From Lasiosphaeria ovina (taxonomy: Eukaryota > Ascomycota > Sordariomycetes > Sordariales > Lasiosphaeriaceae), in contig JAULSN010000004.1 in NCBI GenBank assembly GCA_033439765.1, forward strand, positions 3,358,001-3,422,000: a stretch of DNA of 64,000 nucleotides, in the 5' to 3' direction. Below the pieces are notes generated by a model. That model was not told the origin of the DNA, did not search any database, and worked only from the letters and a program-made list of their open reading frames with translations. Positions 10,833 to 22,349 of the stretch are shown in pieces (position 1 is the first letter of the stretch; every line of letters starts with the position of its first letter). A program made the translations under genes and the position numbers.

Positions 10833-13082
10833 CTAATCAGAAATCAGTATTGATAACCCAACTTATAGTCAAAAACGGCAGCCCCAATAGTAATACAGGA
10901 ATTATCGCCAAGATAGACAGAGCGTATAGAGCTGGGTGATCTGTAAGTAGATCACCTTTGCTATGACACAGGTACACCGACGGTACTTGTAAGAGATTTG
11001 TGCGCTTGGTGTTAAAGCCACCAAAAATGGCAGCATGCGCCAGCCAAATTCGGCGGCCAGAACACCGCTTTCTCTGTTTGTGGAGTATTGTTGTCCGTAT
11101 TCCGCCGTCAGTCTCTCGGATTCGATTCGATGCACATGGAGTGGACAAGACACCGCCAGAGCGCGGCCACACACACCAGAGTCCAGACCTACGACGGATA
11201 CACGTATAGCATGGACCCGATGCCTATCTGAGCCTCTGGTTATCGCATCGCATTTCTGCAAGATATAGGCTAACAACCAACAGACACCCCAAAAGCCGGC
11301 GAGATTGGTTGGCGAGTTCATAGCGATCAGCAACGAGGTAGGGTTGAGCTAATGTTGTGCGACCAAACGTCGACTCGAACTTGGGCAAGTTCTGCCAGGC
11401 ACGGTGCAATGTTCTGGAGCGCACGGCGGTCCTTGGCGGGTTCGTCCAGACGCACACAGGCCACAGCAAAATCCCGCCAGTTGGGCATCTCGGAAGTCGG
11501 GCTGCCTGAGGACGGGGACTGACGACCAACAACCGACTGATGAGGTGCATGAAGTTGGAGAGATGAGAGGCTTGAGATTTGGGTGGATGGATTTGCTCAC
11601 CTTCGCGTCCAACGATGGCATGGAAGACAGTGGAGAAAAGTTTGGGGGCGGCGGCTACCTTAGGCCAACGCGCGTTCGGATCACGTTGGCACTGGCAGCA
11701 GCGCATCACACCAGCGACTGGTTCAGTAATTGGGGAGCTTGGGCTTGGGCTTGGGCTTGGGCTTCGGAGCAGAACCACAGAGCAACGCTCAGCTTGTCTC
11801 GTTTGGGCCACATCATGCGTCGCCGGCAAAGATGCGAGAAGTCGGGAAACCCGTCTCGTCGCCAATCATGACGGCAGAATCCGGGTGGCCCGCTGGAAAG
11901 AGGTGAAGACCGGCAGGGGCCCTTGCAGCAAAAGGCCCATGCCCCGCTCTCACTGGCCAATGCGACTAAGCACATGCATGCCTAGCGGCATGGTTCCCGG
12001 TTCTTAGCGGCCGCGGGACTTTGCGTGTCGTCCATTGTTCGATTGTCTCTTGCGGGAAGGTGGGGAGGAGGGGCTGACGGGGGGAGAGGCCAAGAGAGGC
12101 GAGAGGGGCCCAATGCGCGGCACAAATGTACGGCGCAATTCAGACCCCAATATCACACCCCGTCCGTCCATCAATCACGCACACGCACACGCACACGCAC
12201 ACCGGGGAGGGCAGGGCGACGCTGCGAGCCATCGAGCACGCACGACCTGATGGGCCCCGGCCTGGGCTGGCTGGCCCAGCAGCGACCGCCCTTCTCGATA
12301 GGGCCGTTGTCTGGTTTCTGTATCCGGGCTGTAGTGTATCTGGGCTGCACAGTACGGCGCATTCTCATTCTGCTGTCAATCTGTAACCCGCCTCATATGC
12401 TTTGCAGTGATTCATATGTACAAGACAGGAGCAGTGCCGCACCCACGATACTTGGTACATACATACGTGCACTACACTCAGCGCGCGATATCGACGGCCT
12501 GCACTGTATTAGTCCCGCTGTGCACGCTGCCCCCTTCCCGTCACTGTCACATTCTTCCATCACCACCAGTCTGCTGAGGTGCCCTGTCTCCGGCTCTCCG
12601 CTCTCCGTCGCCCTGCAGATTCTGCAAACATCACTTCCAACGTGCGCGCTTACTCGAACTCTTGCCTCGATCATTTCGGACAAGGTATCCGTAGAACCAA
12701 CACGGCCTGTCTGTCTGTCGCGATACTTCATATAACAACCTCTGTCGTCCGACTGCCGCGCCGCTATCACGACTTTGGCCGCCGAGGTTCGAACACTAGC
12801 TGTCTCTATATTGAACAGGTTCCTGCGGGCGACTACGTATCATTATCATGGTTCTGTCGTGCAGCATCTCTGTGCGGTGGTGAAAAGCGTCTCGAAGCTT
12901 CATCCTTTGGACCCCAGCCGGCACCAGCATCCCTCACAAGCCGCAAATTCCTAACAGGAAGGAATTCGCTTGTGCGGGATAGACTCAGGTCATCTTCACA
13001 CCCTCTCATCCCGCCGCCACACCTCAGCCCGGGGGACGGCGAACCGTCGACGGCGTAGACCGGAGGCCGAAAGACACCAAAG
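10833..13082. other. Intergenic region, no gene recognised
   Basis: Contains a TTGGGC hexamer array at about 11738-11766 and a CACACG/CACGCA array at about 12176-12202. A minus-strand open frame (10837-11172) ends in a hydrophobic stretch resembling one membrane helix, but it has no homologue I can name and starts inside a random-looking frame. The final few hundred bases are probably promoter and 5' UTR for the gene at 13083. Confidence 0.55.
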
Positions 13083-14830
13083 ATGGGCCGCACCGTAACA
13101 ATGCGGAATTCCGCGGTTCGTACCTTGGCCCTTGTGTGCGGCTTCACCTCGCTGGCCGACACCCTGCTGGTCGCGCCTGGGTCGCCCTGTGCGTCCGTGT
13201 GCGGCAACGAGCTGTCGTCGACATCGCCCGACGAGATAGTCTGCAACGACTCCGGCTACAAGACGACCACCGCCGGCTCCGTCTGGCAGCAGTGTATCAC
13301 TTGCCAGCTCACCAGCACCTACTACACCCAACAGAACAACAAGAACGACACCGACCTCAACTCGCTGCTATGTACGTGTTGCTTTCCTCGCCTCTCTTTT
13401 CTTCCCCCTTTTTGCTTTTGGCTGCCGGGTCCAACGAACGCGCTGACGCTCAAGGCTCCCAGACAACCTCCGCTTCAATGTAGATGAATGCCTCTTCCAA
13501 GGCGGCTTCGAAGAGGTCGGACCATGTATCACATCGTAAGTCGGAATCAAAGTTTTTATAGTCATGACGATGCCAGAGGCTTTTCCTAGCCTTTTTTTTT
13601 CCCCCGCCCTCCCTCCCTCCCTCCCTCCCCCTGCGATGTGGCTCGAATCCTTCGGCTAACTCCCGGCGCCTCAGCACTGCATGCGGACCGCTCCTGGATG
13701 CTATCGAGTACGGCAACTTCACCACGAGCGCCGGCACCTATGACTACTGTAAAAAGTGGGAGGTGTTCCAGGAGCCCAAATGTACGGGATGCCTCCAGCC
13801 TTCCGGCTTCTATCTGTACAACTATGTCACGGTGCTCGAGGCGGCCTGCGAGCAACAGCCTCCCGCCGGCACTGCTCTCTCCCTCCAGGGCGGCCTCTTC
13901 AGCAACCAGCCCGTGGTCATCACGACCCCGGCTCCAAACTACACCATGGCGCCCGCCCCCGACTTTGGGCCCGTGTCTCTCGGCGCCCGCGTCGGCATCG
14001 CCTTTGGCGCCCTGGCCTTTATCCTCGCCCTGCTCGGATGCTGTGTCGTGTGCAACGGCAAGCGCCGGCGCCGCGCCTTTCTGCGCGAACTGGAAAAGCG
14101 CCACGCCCAACAGGGCTGGCCGAACCCCAACAACCAATTCGCAACCGTCGGCGGTGCCGGCGGCGAGATGTTTGAGACTCCTGTCAGCCAAAAGGCCCTG
14201 CGCAACTGGGACGAGAGCCCCGTCAGCGCGGGTACCGAGCGGACACTGCCCCGCTACTTCAGCCCCTACCAGAGCCAGTACAGCAGCCCGATCAGCGCCG
14301 GCGACGGCGGTCCCAGCGCCGCGGCCAACGCGAACTGGCCGGCATTATCGCCGCAACACCTCACCCAGCTCATGCACGAACAGCAGCAGCAGGAGCATGA
14401 GCAGCAGCAGATGTCGGCGCACGGAACGCCGCCGCCGTCGTTCTCCCAGTGGCCCAACACGGCCCAGGAGAAGCTCATGATGCAGATGCAGCACCACGAG
14501 AGGCGGCAGAACGAGATCGCCATCGGCATCGCCCTCGGCGGCGACGAGGCCAGCCTGCGGTCCAAGCCGTCCAACAACAGCATCAACAACAGCAACGGCT
14601 ACCCGATCGAAAACAAGGGCAAGGACCGCGACGAGATGTACGAGATGACCGCGGTCGAGAGCCCCTACAACGGCAGCAGCGACGCCGCCGCCGCCGACCG
14701 CTACAGGATGCCCGCCCAGCCCGATACCCCCGTGCTCCACCACCCCGGCTACGGGAGGCAGCACGGCTCGCGGCCCGGCACCGGAAGCTCGGGCGGGAGG
14801 AACATTTCTAGGAGCGGCACCGCGTTATAA
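13083..14830 (+). CDS. Cysteine-rich single-pass membrane protein, paralogue A
   Basis: Exons 13083-13371, 13463-13535 and 13675-14830 give 505 aa. A signal peptide occupies about residues 7-28. The ectodomain has paired cysteines (PCASVCGN, IVCND, WQQCITCQL, DECLF, ACGPL, KCTGC) and the segment YLYNYVTVLEAACEQQP. One transmembrane helix lies at about residues 227-247, followed by a basic stop-transfer (CNGKRRRR). The cytoplasmic tail of about 250 residues is disordered, rich in Gln, Asn and Ser. Both introns are supported by the matching frame of the paralogue at 25977-27673, which keeps the same cysteine order and topology. The architecture resembles fungal cell-surface sensors or wall-anchored receptors, but I do not recognise a named family, so ligand and role are unknown. 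Confidence 0.8.
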
Positions 14831-16081
14831 CACAACCCCAAGGGGCTGCGTGCCCTCATCTTTAAGCGACAGTCCTGAGCGGAGATGCTCTCTCCACACA
14901 TTTTCAGCCGCTCGGTACTGGTTTCTTTATTTTTTTATTTTTTTTTCTTTGTCGTCTCTACTGATATATATAATACCCGGAGTTTTTTTTTAGTTTTTAT
15001 TCGGTGTTGGGAAGGATACCCGAGACGATTTTGGTCTCGTGGCGGGAAGTGAAGTGGAAATGCCCACCACGTTCGTATTTTCCTCTCTTTTGCGTCTTGC
15101 ATTTTAGATAGGAAGGCGATGACCAGCCAGCCAGGAGAGATAGGGAAGGGGAAGGGGGAAGGGGTCATGTGGGCTATATCTCCAAGGCATATATCCAGCG
15201 TCCTTCTTCTCGTGAATAGACGGCTAGGACGGGGGGCACTGCAGCAGACTCCAGCTATGGTCTCTCTGGACGGTTTTTTTGTCACCGGTCCACTATGGGA
15301 GAGCTGTCTAGTTAAAGCTACCCACCTTGTCTGTCTCACTTAATTACGAAGCCGCATCTCACTCAGTTCAACAATTGTCTCTCGAGATGCAATCTATGAG
15401 GTGACAATGCCGCTGCAGCTGTTCTATGGCACTAACAGGTCGAAAGAAGGTGCTGATTGCCGACCTTATTGCTGTGCCATAATTGTGGGTGGGTGGGTTG
15501 GTGAGTGGAAGTACGGATACGTCATGTTCTTGTTCTCGCGGATTGAATGATAGGGCGAAACCAATGCAAGCCTGCCAGGTGCAGATGCCGTGGTCTGTCA
15601 TTGTGTTCTCTGCTGTGCGACTTGGATTGTGAACTGGGAAGTGAGGTGGTTGAGTTTGAACCTTTTAGGTACTGTTCCCTATCGTCCCCAATTGCTCGTC
15701 TCTTGGCTGCGAGAATACAACTCAGTGCAAGACGTGATTCAATCTTCACGTGAGGGAGCTCTCCACAATAGGTTAGCCAGCCCCATCAGGCCTTACCCCA
15801 CACTGCCCTTTCGGTCTGCAAAAATTTCGGGAGAGCTTAATTTTTTTTTTTTTCGAGTAACGCCTTTTTTTCCTTCGAGAAGGCGAAGAAAATAAGCACC
15901 AGGCACACAAATCGCGAAGGACCCTTCGCGAAAACAAACAACGTCGCACGCGTTGCCCCCGTCGCTCCTTGCCGTGCTCTACACCTGCTTCAATCCCAGA
16001 AAACCTCCAAAGCTTCAATCCCTGTCCCCCCCAGGATCTATATCTCTGGAGAGCGATCGAGCAAACGAAAGAAGAAAAAAA
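14831..16081. other. Intergenic region, no gene recognised
   Basis: 3' UTR and spacer. T-rich runs occur at 14923-14950 and 15839-15854. The last 150 bases are the likely 5' UTR of cbf5. No open frame of interest. Confidence 0.65.
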
Positions 16082-17863
16082 ATGGCCGACTTTGTCGTGA
16101 AGCCCGAGGCCGTCACGCCTGAGGTTGATACATCGGAATGGCCGCTGCTCCTAAAGAATTTCTCATCGCTCAGCATCCGTTCTTCAAAGTACACTCCGAT
16201 TCCCGCCGGCTGCGCGCCGCTAAAGCGGGATATCAAGTCCTATGTGTCGAGCGGTGTGATCAACTTGGTTCGTACTCTTTCTTATCTGCTCGCCTTTCCT
16301 CGCGTCCCCGTCGATCGCACGAAAGAGGGCGCATGGCTGACTTTTTTGGCATTGAATGATATAGGACAAGCCGTCGAACCCTTCTTCCCACGAGGTCGTC
16401 GCATGGGTCAAGCGCATGCTTCGGTATGGCATTCCCTCCCATTGAGAATCGCGTTGCCCCTTTTGCGCCGTGCAGCACCAGTACTGATGGACCCTCTTTC
16501 TCAATATACAGTGTCGAAAAGACGGGTCACTCGGGTACTCTCGATCCCAAAGTTACAGGCTGCCTCAGTATGTTGCCCCATTGATGTCCCAGTAGACGGG
16601 TTTTAGACCGTCGCTGACCTAAATTCAGTCGTCTGCGTTGACCGCGCAACACGCCTGGTAAAGGCCCAGCAGGGTGCAGGCAAGGAGTACGTGTGCTGCA
16701 TCCGTTTCCACGACACCATTCCCGGCGGCGAGACGGCATTTGTTCAGGCTCTCGAGACCCTTGGAGGTGCCCTGTTCCAGCGCCCGCCCCTCATCTCTGC
16801 CGTCAAGCGACAGCTCCGCATTCGCTCCATCTACAAGAGCAAGCCCATTGAGTTCGACAATGAGCGGCACTTGGCTGTCTTTTGGGTCTCCTGCGAGGCC
16901 GGAACTTACATCCGGACGCTCTGCGTCCATCTAGGTCTCCTGCTCGGTGTCGGAGCCCACATGCAAGAGCTTCGCCGTGTCCGAAGTGGTGTGATGTCCG
17001 AGACCGACGGCAACCTCGTCACTCTGCACGATGTTCTGGATGCCCAGTGGCGGTACGACAATGGAGGCGATGAGTCGGCCCTCCGCAGAGTTATCCAGCC
17101 TCTGGAAACCCTTCTAGTCACCTATCCCCGGATTATTGTTAAAGATTCTGCGGTGAATGCTGTGTGCTACGGAGCCAAGCTGATGTTGCCTGGGCTTCTC
17201 CGATACGACCCTAATATCCAGCTTCATGACGAGGTATGTCCCTTTTACTGCGGAGACACTGGCTCTCAAACGGACACATTGCTGACAAAACTTGTAGGTT
17301 GTTCTTACGACAACTAAGGGTGAGGCAATCGCTATCGCCATTGCCCAAATGGGCCCTGCTGAGTACGCTTCTACCCCGTGCTGCGAGTTTTGCAGCTCAT
17401 TGACTAACTCTGTCACAGGATGGCTACTTGCGATCACGGGACCGTCGCAAAGGTTAAGCGGTGTATCATGGAGCGTGACCTCTATCCCCGCAGGTGGGGG
17501 CTTGGTCCCGTTGCCCTGGAGAAGAAGAAGATGAAGGCGGACGGAAAGCTGGACAAGTTTGGACGGCCCAACGAGGCCACTCCTGCGAAATGGACCAAGG
17601 AATACAAGGACTACAACCCGCTTCCCGAGACCACGGGCGCTGCGGCGGCGGCTGCGCCCGCCACGCCCGCTGTGCCTGAAAAGGCGGCGGAGAAGGTGGC
17701 ACAGCCGTCTCCTGCCAAGGCGACAGGTGAGAACGACAAGAAGCGGAAGAAGCACGACGGCGAGACGGCGGAGGAGAAGGCCGAGCGCAAGCGTCTGAAG
17801 AAGGAGAAGAAGGCCAAGCGGTCGTCGATGGGCGAAAAGACTAATAACGATGACAGTGATTGA
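16082..17863 (+). CDS. CBF5: H/ACA snoRNP pseudouridine synthase Cbf5 (dyskerin)
   Basis: Six exons (16082-16267, 16365-16423, 16512-16567, 16629-17233, 17298-17362, 17419-17863) encode 471 aa. Cbf5 is the catalytic subunit of box H/ACA ribonucleoproteins and converts uridine to pseudouridine in rRNA and snRNA in the nucleolus. Seen directly: the dyskerin N-terminal segment; the TruB motif [14 protein letters not shown] with catalytic Asp at residue 93; the TruB core with [18 protein letters not shown]; the PUA-domain region ([21 protein letters not shown]); the conserved block [20 protein letters not shown]; and a lysine-rich C-terminus with KKE/KKR repeats. All five introns fall inside conserved blocks, so the junctions are secure. 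Length is close to yeast Cbf5 (483 aa). Confidence 0.97.
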
Positions 17864-20756
17864 GAGACGTGAAGAATGACGTTTTGTATTCCATTCTTGT
17901 TCCGTCTGTCTCTCTCTATTTCTAGTGTCTTTGTTTTTTCGGGTATTGGGTTTTTTCCTCTTGTGTCTCCGAGAGGTTGGACTGCAACGGGCGTTTTATT
18001 CTGGCGGGGAAAACGGCGTTACGCATGGGCTTGGCTGGGCGTATTGAAATGCAAATGAGGCACCTCTTCTGTTCTATGGTTTGGCGCGTGTGTTTGAGTG
18101 TGTGTGTGTATGTGGGACGTGGTATTCGTACATACTTGCCTAGCCAGAAGAAGGATGTCTCTATTGGATTTGATGACAAGACAAGATCTGCTTTGTGTGT
18201 GTGTGTGTGTGCTTTCTCTATCTGTTCTATAGCGTTGCAGACTAGCTCACGGCAGTTGGCTCACGGCACGGCCCTGATCATCGGCACGGCCATGGCGGAA
18301 TCCCGCACGGCCCTGATCATCGGCACGGCCATGGCGGAATCCCGCACGGCCTTGGCATGCCGTGCTTTCGTTTCCCCCTTCGGCATTACTTCCTAAGCAA
18401 GGTAGTTGCTAGGTATATATATCATATCTAGGTATGTAGGTAGGTAGGTGTCTGCCCGCTTTGCGCTCGGACCGGTCTCGAGATGGAAAAGAGACTCCTG
18501 CTCCGTTGCCGGATTTGAAGCGGCGACTTATATACCTATGGGATTACCCATTATTTGAGTGCGTGGGTGAGTGAGTGCGATATGGTAATTGTTCGTGCTT
18601 CTCGGAGGCTGGGAGTTGTGTGTTTGTGCTGTATCTTGGCGTGGGTAATAAGCTAGATAGGTATGCACAGGAGGCGAGGTGAGGTCGAGGCATGCTTCGC
18701 TTCCTCTCTCCGTGTTGTGTACGTGTCTATGACCAGGTCTATTATAGTCCAAACCCTCTCTTTCACTTTTTTTTTTTTTTTTTTTTTTAGCATCCATCTA
18801 GCAGACAGACAGACACATTACGTTGAGGAGGGTAGCTAGCTATCAGGGCAAGATTAGTAGTTTTAGTTTGTCCAGAGAGGAGTCTAGCCCGTAGCTTCAC
18901 GTCCAAGCAAGCAGTTCGTTTTGTTTGAGTCTTCAACTCGGGTGTGGGGAGGTTGGATGTTTGCCTACTCCGTACCTATCACTTTTATTTTATTTCACAT
19001 CGTTCGTCCGGCGTGGTTGGGCTGGGCATTTTCTTGTTGTGTCTTTCCTCGGGAATTTTCTTCTTTTAGTCGTGGCTTCCAAGACCGTCTCCAAAGTCTT
19101 GTTTGCCTGCGTGCGTGTGTGCAAGTGCCCGTGCAAGTGTGTGTGTGCGTGTGTCAGATTGAAAGGCGGGTTTGTGTCTGGTAGGTTGTAAAGTCGGGGT
19201 GTTATTGCGGCAAGTCATAGCATAGCGTGATATCCATGAAACGAAACAAGAACAACCCCCAAAAAAGGCGGAGGTTGATAGAGATAATAACCCAAACAGG
19301 GCAAAGCAGCGAAGAGGCTCTGTTTTTGGGCAAGTCACAGCTGGCTGGGTGACTGGCTTTTGTGCAATGCGCTCTCCATGCTGGGTGAAGTGAGTAATTA
19401 CAGCCACCGTTCCTTCCGTTTTGGGCACCGGCATGGGCATGTGTGTTGCGCCGACAAGTTCAGCCATTATATCTCTGACTGGAGCTCGTCACTAGCAGCA
19501 GCATTATCATGTTGTCTCCGGAGCGGCGAACACTTGGCAACCTTGTCTCAATTCTTTAGCTTTCCGTCCAAACTCTAAAACGTCCATGCCACCGAACAAG
19601 GCAAGGCTTGCGCTCCTCGGGGATCTTGCAATTTGTCCTGTTCTCTCTTGGTCGGAAAAGGAAGAAAGTCACGGATGCTTCCATAGCTTTGGTCTGCTCT
19701 TGTCCCGTGGCGGATGGGCGGGCGGGCGGACGGTTCTTGCTATGAGGCCATGAAAAGAAAGTTTGAGAAAGTCGGTATTCTGACATTTCCGCAGCCCATG
19801 CCATCATAAAAAATTAGCTTCCAAGGCCCTTGTTTCTTCCTTTTCTTCCCACCTCGGTCACGGGCTTTACCAGAGCGCGCGCACCGCGCGGCGTCGCTGC
19901 TGCCGCACAACGCCGCACAACACCACACCCGACGCATGCTTGGCAAGGTATGTATGTACTTGTTCATGCGGCTCTGTCGCGTGATGTCAAGCTCCGCCCT
20001 CAGGGTGCCAAACTTCGGTATTGCTTAAGACTTGACCTTGTCAAAAAGCCCACTTCTTTACCAAAAGCTAGCCAACCAAAGATAACCTGGAGCTTGCCCC
20101 TCTCACTAACAATTGTTTGCCCCCGAATCCTTCAGCAACTATTGGTTAGGAGCGTATTGAATTACCAAAACGTGGTCAGGTGGGCTTTCACTTTTCAGCC
20201 ATGGCGAAGCTGAGGTATGTAAGGTTGTACCTAGGTTCCGAGGCCGCGGCCGATGGGCTGCTGTTAACTGTGTCCCCCTCTGATCTTCTTCTTCTTTCTC
20301 ACTCTGTCACTCTATCTATGTCTTTGGATTCTTGCTGTTGTCCCGCCGACTGTGTGGTTGTGCTTGGTCGCAGATAGACAGGCATACATAACTACGGTAG
20401 ACACACGTTTTATAAGATTCTCTTGAGAGGGGGCAGACGGTCCGAGACTTGTTCATCTTGGTCCATCTTGCTTGCGATCGTCTCTATGTCTGGGACTGCT
20501 CCGAGGCATTCCTGTCTCGGCTTGTTTTTATATTACGCCTCTCAAAATATTCGTTGCCAGTCGCAGTCGCCTTGGCTTGACCTGAGTTGGGCTTCGGGAC
20601 TCTCTGGAAGTGGTTGGGTGAAGAACTGCCTGGCCAGCGAGTTCTTGCCAGGACTCACTCAGGTAGGTCCAGTCCAGTGGTGCCCCTTTTCATTTCATGC
20701 AAACTACGTCGTCCGAGGGAAGACTGACGGGTGCTGCACGGGAGAGAAAAGACATC
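17864..20756. other. Intergenic region, no gene recognised
   Basis: Begins with the cbf5 3' UTR. It holds GT-dinucleotide stretches (about 18094-18110 and 18197-18212), a 39-bp tandem duplication at 18266-18343, GTAG repeats near 18430-18450 and a run of about 22 T at 18767-18788. Open frames are short and lack recognisable features. The last 100 bases lead into the GH43 gene. Confidence 0.6.
18266..18353 (+). repeat. 39-bp direct tandem duplication
   Basis: Two identical 39-bp units (18266-18304 and 18305-18343), each opening with GCACGGCCCTGATCATCGG, are followed by the first bases of a third copy. Each unit itself contains a second CGGCACGGCC, so GCACGG recurs inside the unit. The absence of differences suggests recent duplication. 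Confidence 0.95.
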
Positions 20757-21779
20757 ATGCGGCTCTTCCCAACCCTCTCACAGAACTTGGTTCTGGGTGA
20801 GCTGGTTCTGGGAGCTCTGGCCTTGAGCTTGGCAATGGCAAGCGGAGAGAAGACGGCGCTGATGAACCACGACTTTCCCGACCCAAGCCTCATGCAGGAC
20901 TCGGACGGGACGTGGTACTCGTTCGCGACGACCAGCGGCGGCAAGAATATACAGGCGGCGCGGGCGGACGCGCCGGGCGGCCCGTGGACGTACGTGGACC
21001 AGGAAATGCTGCCGGACACGGGGGCGTGGACCACGGGGCGCAACTCGTGGGCGCCCGACGTGAGCATGGTGGCGACGGGGCTGTACGTCATGTACTACTC
21101 GGGTGAGCTGGGCAACAACAGCGCGCTGCATTGCGTCGGGACCGCCACGTCGTCGGCGCCGCTGGGGCCGTACACGGCCGCGCCGACGCCGCTAGCCTGC
21201 CCCGTCAGCCAGGGCGGCGCCATCGACCCGGCCGGCTTCGTCGACGCGGCGACGGGCCGGCGCTACGTCGTGTACAAGGTCGACGGCAACGCGCTGGGCC
21301 ACGGCGGGTCGTGCAACAACGGCGTCGAGCCGTACGTGGCGACGCCCATCATGCTGCAGGAGGTATCGGCAGACGACGGCGTCACGGCGGCCGGCGACCC
21401 CGTGCGCATCCTCGACCGGTCGACGGCCGAGGACGGCCCGCTCGTCGAGGCGCCCAACCTCGCGCGCTCCAGCGACGGCACCTACGTGCTCTTCTATAGC
21501 AACCATTGTTGGGACACGCCTGGGTACAGCATCAACTACGCCACCGCCTCGGCCGTCGCTGGGCCTTACACCAAGAGCGGCACGCCCCTGGTCGCCACAG
21601 GCGACTACAACCTGACGGCCCCCGGCGGCGCCACCTGCACCATCGGCGACACGGCCGGCTCGCTGGTCTTCCACGCCAACTGCCCCCAGGGCCGCTGCCT
21701 GTTCGGCGCCCCCTTTTCCGTCAGCGGGTCGACAGTGCGCGTGTCCTCCCGGACTCTGGTTTCCCGCGACTATCTGTAG
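20757..21779 (+). CDS. Secreted glycoside hydrolase, family 43
   Basis: Single exon, 340 aa. The start at 20757 gives a signal peptide (about residues 1-30, hydrophobic core LVLGALALSLAMASG); an in-frame ATG at 20697 would place 20 polar residues before it and is less likely. The five-bladed beta-propeller pattern of GH43 is visible with its three acidic residues: catalytic base D42 in DFPDPSLM, D157 in GAIDPAGF, and proton donor E231 in LVEAPNLA. WAPDVSM and VLFYSNHCW are further typical GH43 strands. Family members are mostly arabinofuranosidases, arabinanases or xylosidases acting on plant cell-wall polysaccharide; the exact substrate cannot be read from sequence. No carbohydrate-binding module is present. 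It stands alone, with no sugar transporter or regulator next to it. Confidence 0.88.
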   Translation: MRLFPTLSQNLVLGELVLGALALSLAMASGEKTALMNHDFPDPSLMQDSDGTWYSFATTSGGKNIQAARADAPGGPWTYVDQEMLPDTGAWTTGRNSWAPDVSMVATGLYVMYYSGELGNNSALHCVGTATSSAPLGPYTAAPTPLACPVSQGGAIDPAGFVDAATGRRYVVYKVDGNALGHGGSCNNGVEPYVATPIMLQEVSADDGVTAAGDPVRILDRSTAEDGPLVEAPNLARSSDGTYVLFYSNHCWDTPGYSINYATASAVAGPYTKSGTPLVATGDYNLTAPGGATCTIGDTAGSLVFHANCPQGRCLFGAPFSVSGSTVRVSSRTLVSRDYL

Positions 21780-22210
21780 CAGTGGGCGGATATGTTGTCA
21801 TGGTTGAAAGACTTTTCTCAGGGGTTCTATGGCAGTCGGTCACTCGACTGGCGTGTACGGCACAGTGTGCGGTTAAAGAACCAGTAAATAATCGACAGTA
21901 CATGTATTTTTTATTTTCAAGGGATATAATTTGAAGCCTGCTGTATTATAAACGTTGTCTCCTCGTGCCATGCCCCTGTCGAAAAGAAACCGCCATGCCT
22001 ACCTGCACATGTAGTGGGTTCCGTTGACCAAGGCCCCCCTTTTTTGTTTAATATTTATGTTTCTCTCTGGACCACAAGAGGTGAGGTCCACTCTGGGTCC
22101 TAGGGCTCGTGGTCTGTCTGTCGTTCTTATAGGCGCGCGCGCACCAGGTACAATTCTCCATCAAAGTCGCCCCGACTGACCACAATCCGTCAACCAGCAA
22201 CAAACCTTGG
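21780..22210. other. Intergenic spacer before the tRNA
   Basis: GH43 3' UTR and upstream flank of the tRNA gene. No open frame or repeat of note. Confidence 0.6.
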
Positions 22211-22349
22211 GGCAAGATGGCCGAGCGGTCTAAGGCGCCACGTTAAGGAATTCATCCCTTAATTCACGATTCCGAGGGGGTTTCTGCCCCCTCGCCATCA
22301 AATGATTCCGTGGTCCGAAAGGGCGTGGGTTCGAATCCCACTCTTGTCA
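22211..22349 (+). tRNA. tRNA-Leu (anticodon AAG) with a 59-nt intron
   Basis: All arms fold. The acceptor stem GGCAAGA pairs with TCTTGTC (one G-T), and the discriminator is A at 22349. The D-arm is GCC-GAGCGGTCTAA-GGC. Anticodon stem CCACG (22238-22242) pairs with CGTGG (22309-22313), with AAG at 22245-22247. A long variable arm (TCCGAAAGGGC) marks a class II tRNA. The T-arm is GTGGG-TTCGAAT-CCCAC. The intron (22249-22307) sits at the canonical position, one base after the anticodon, and contains a strong hairpin. T-runs just downstream (22353-22363) fit RNA polymerase III termination. Confidence 0.93.
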
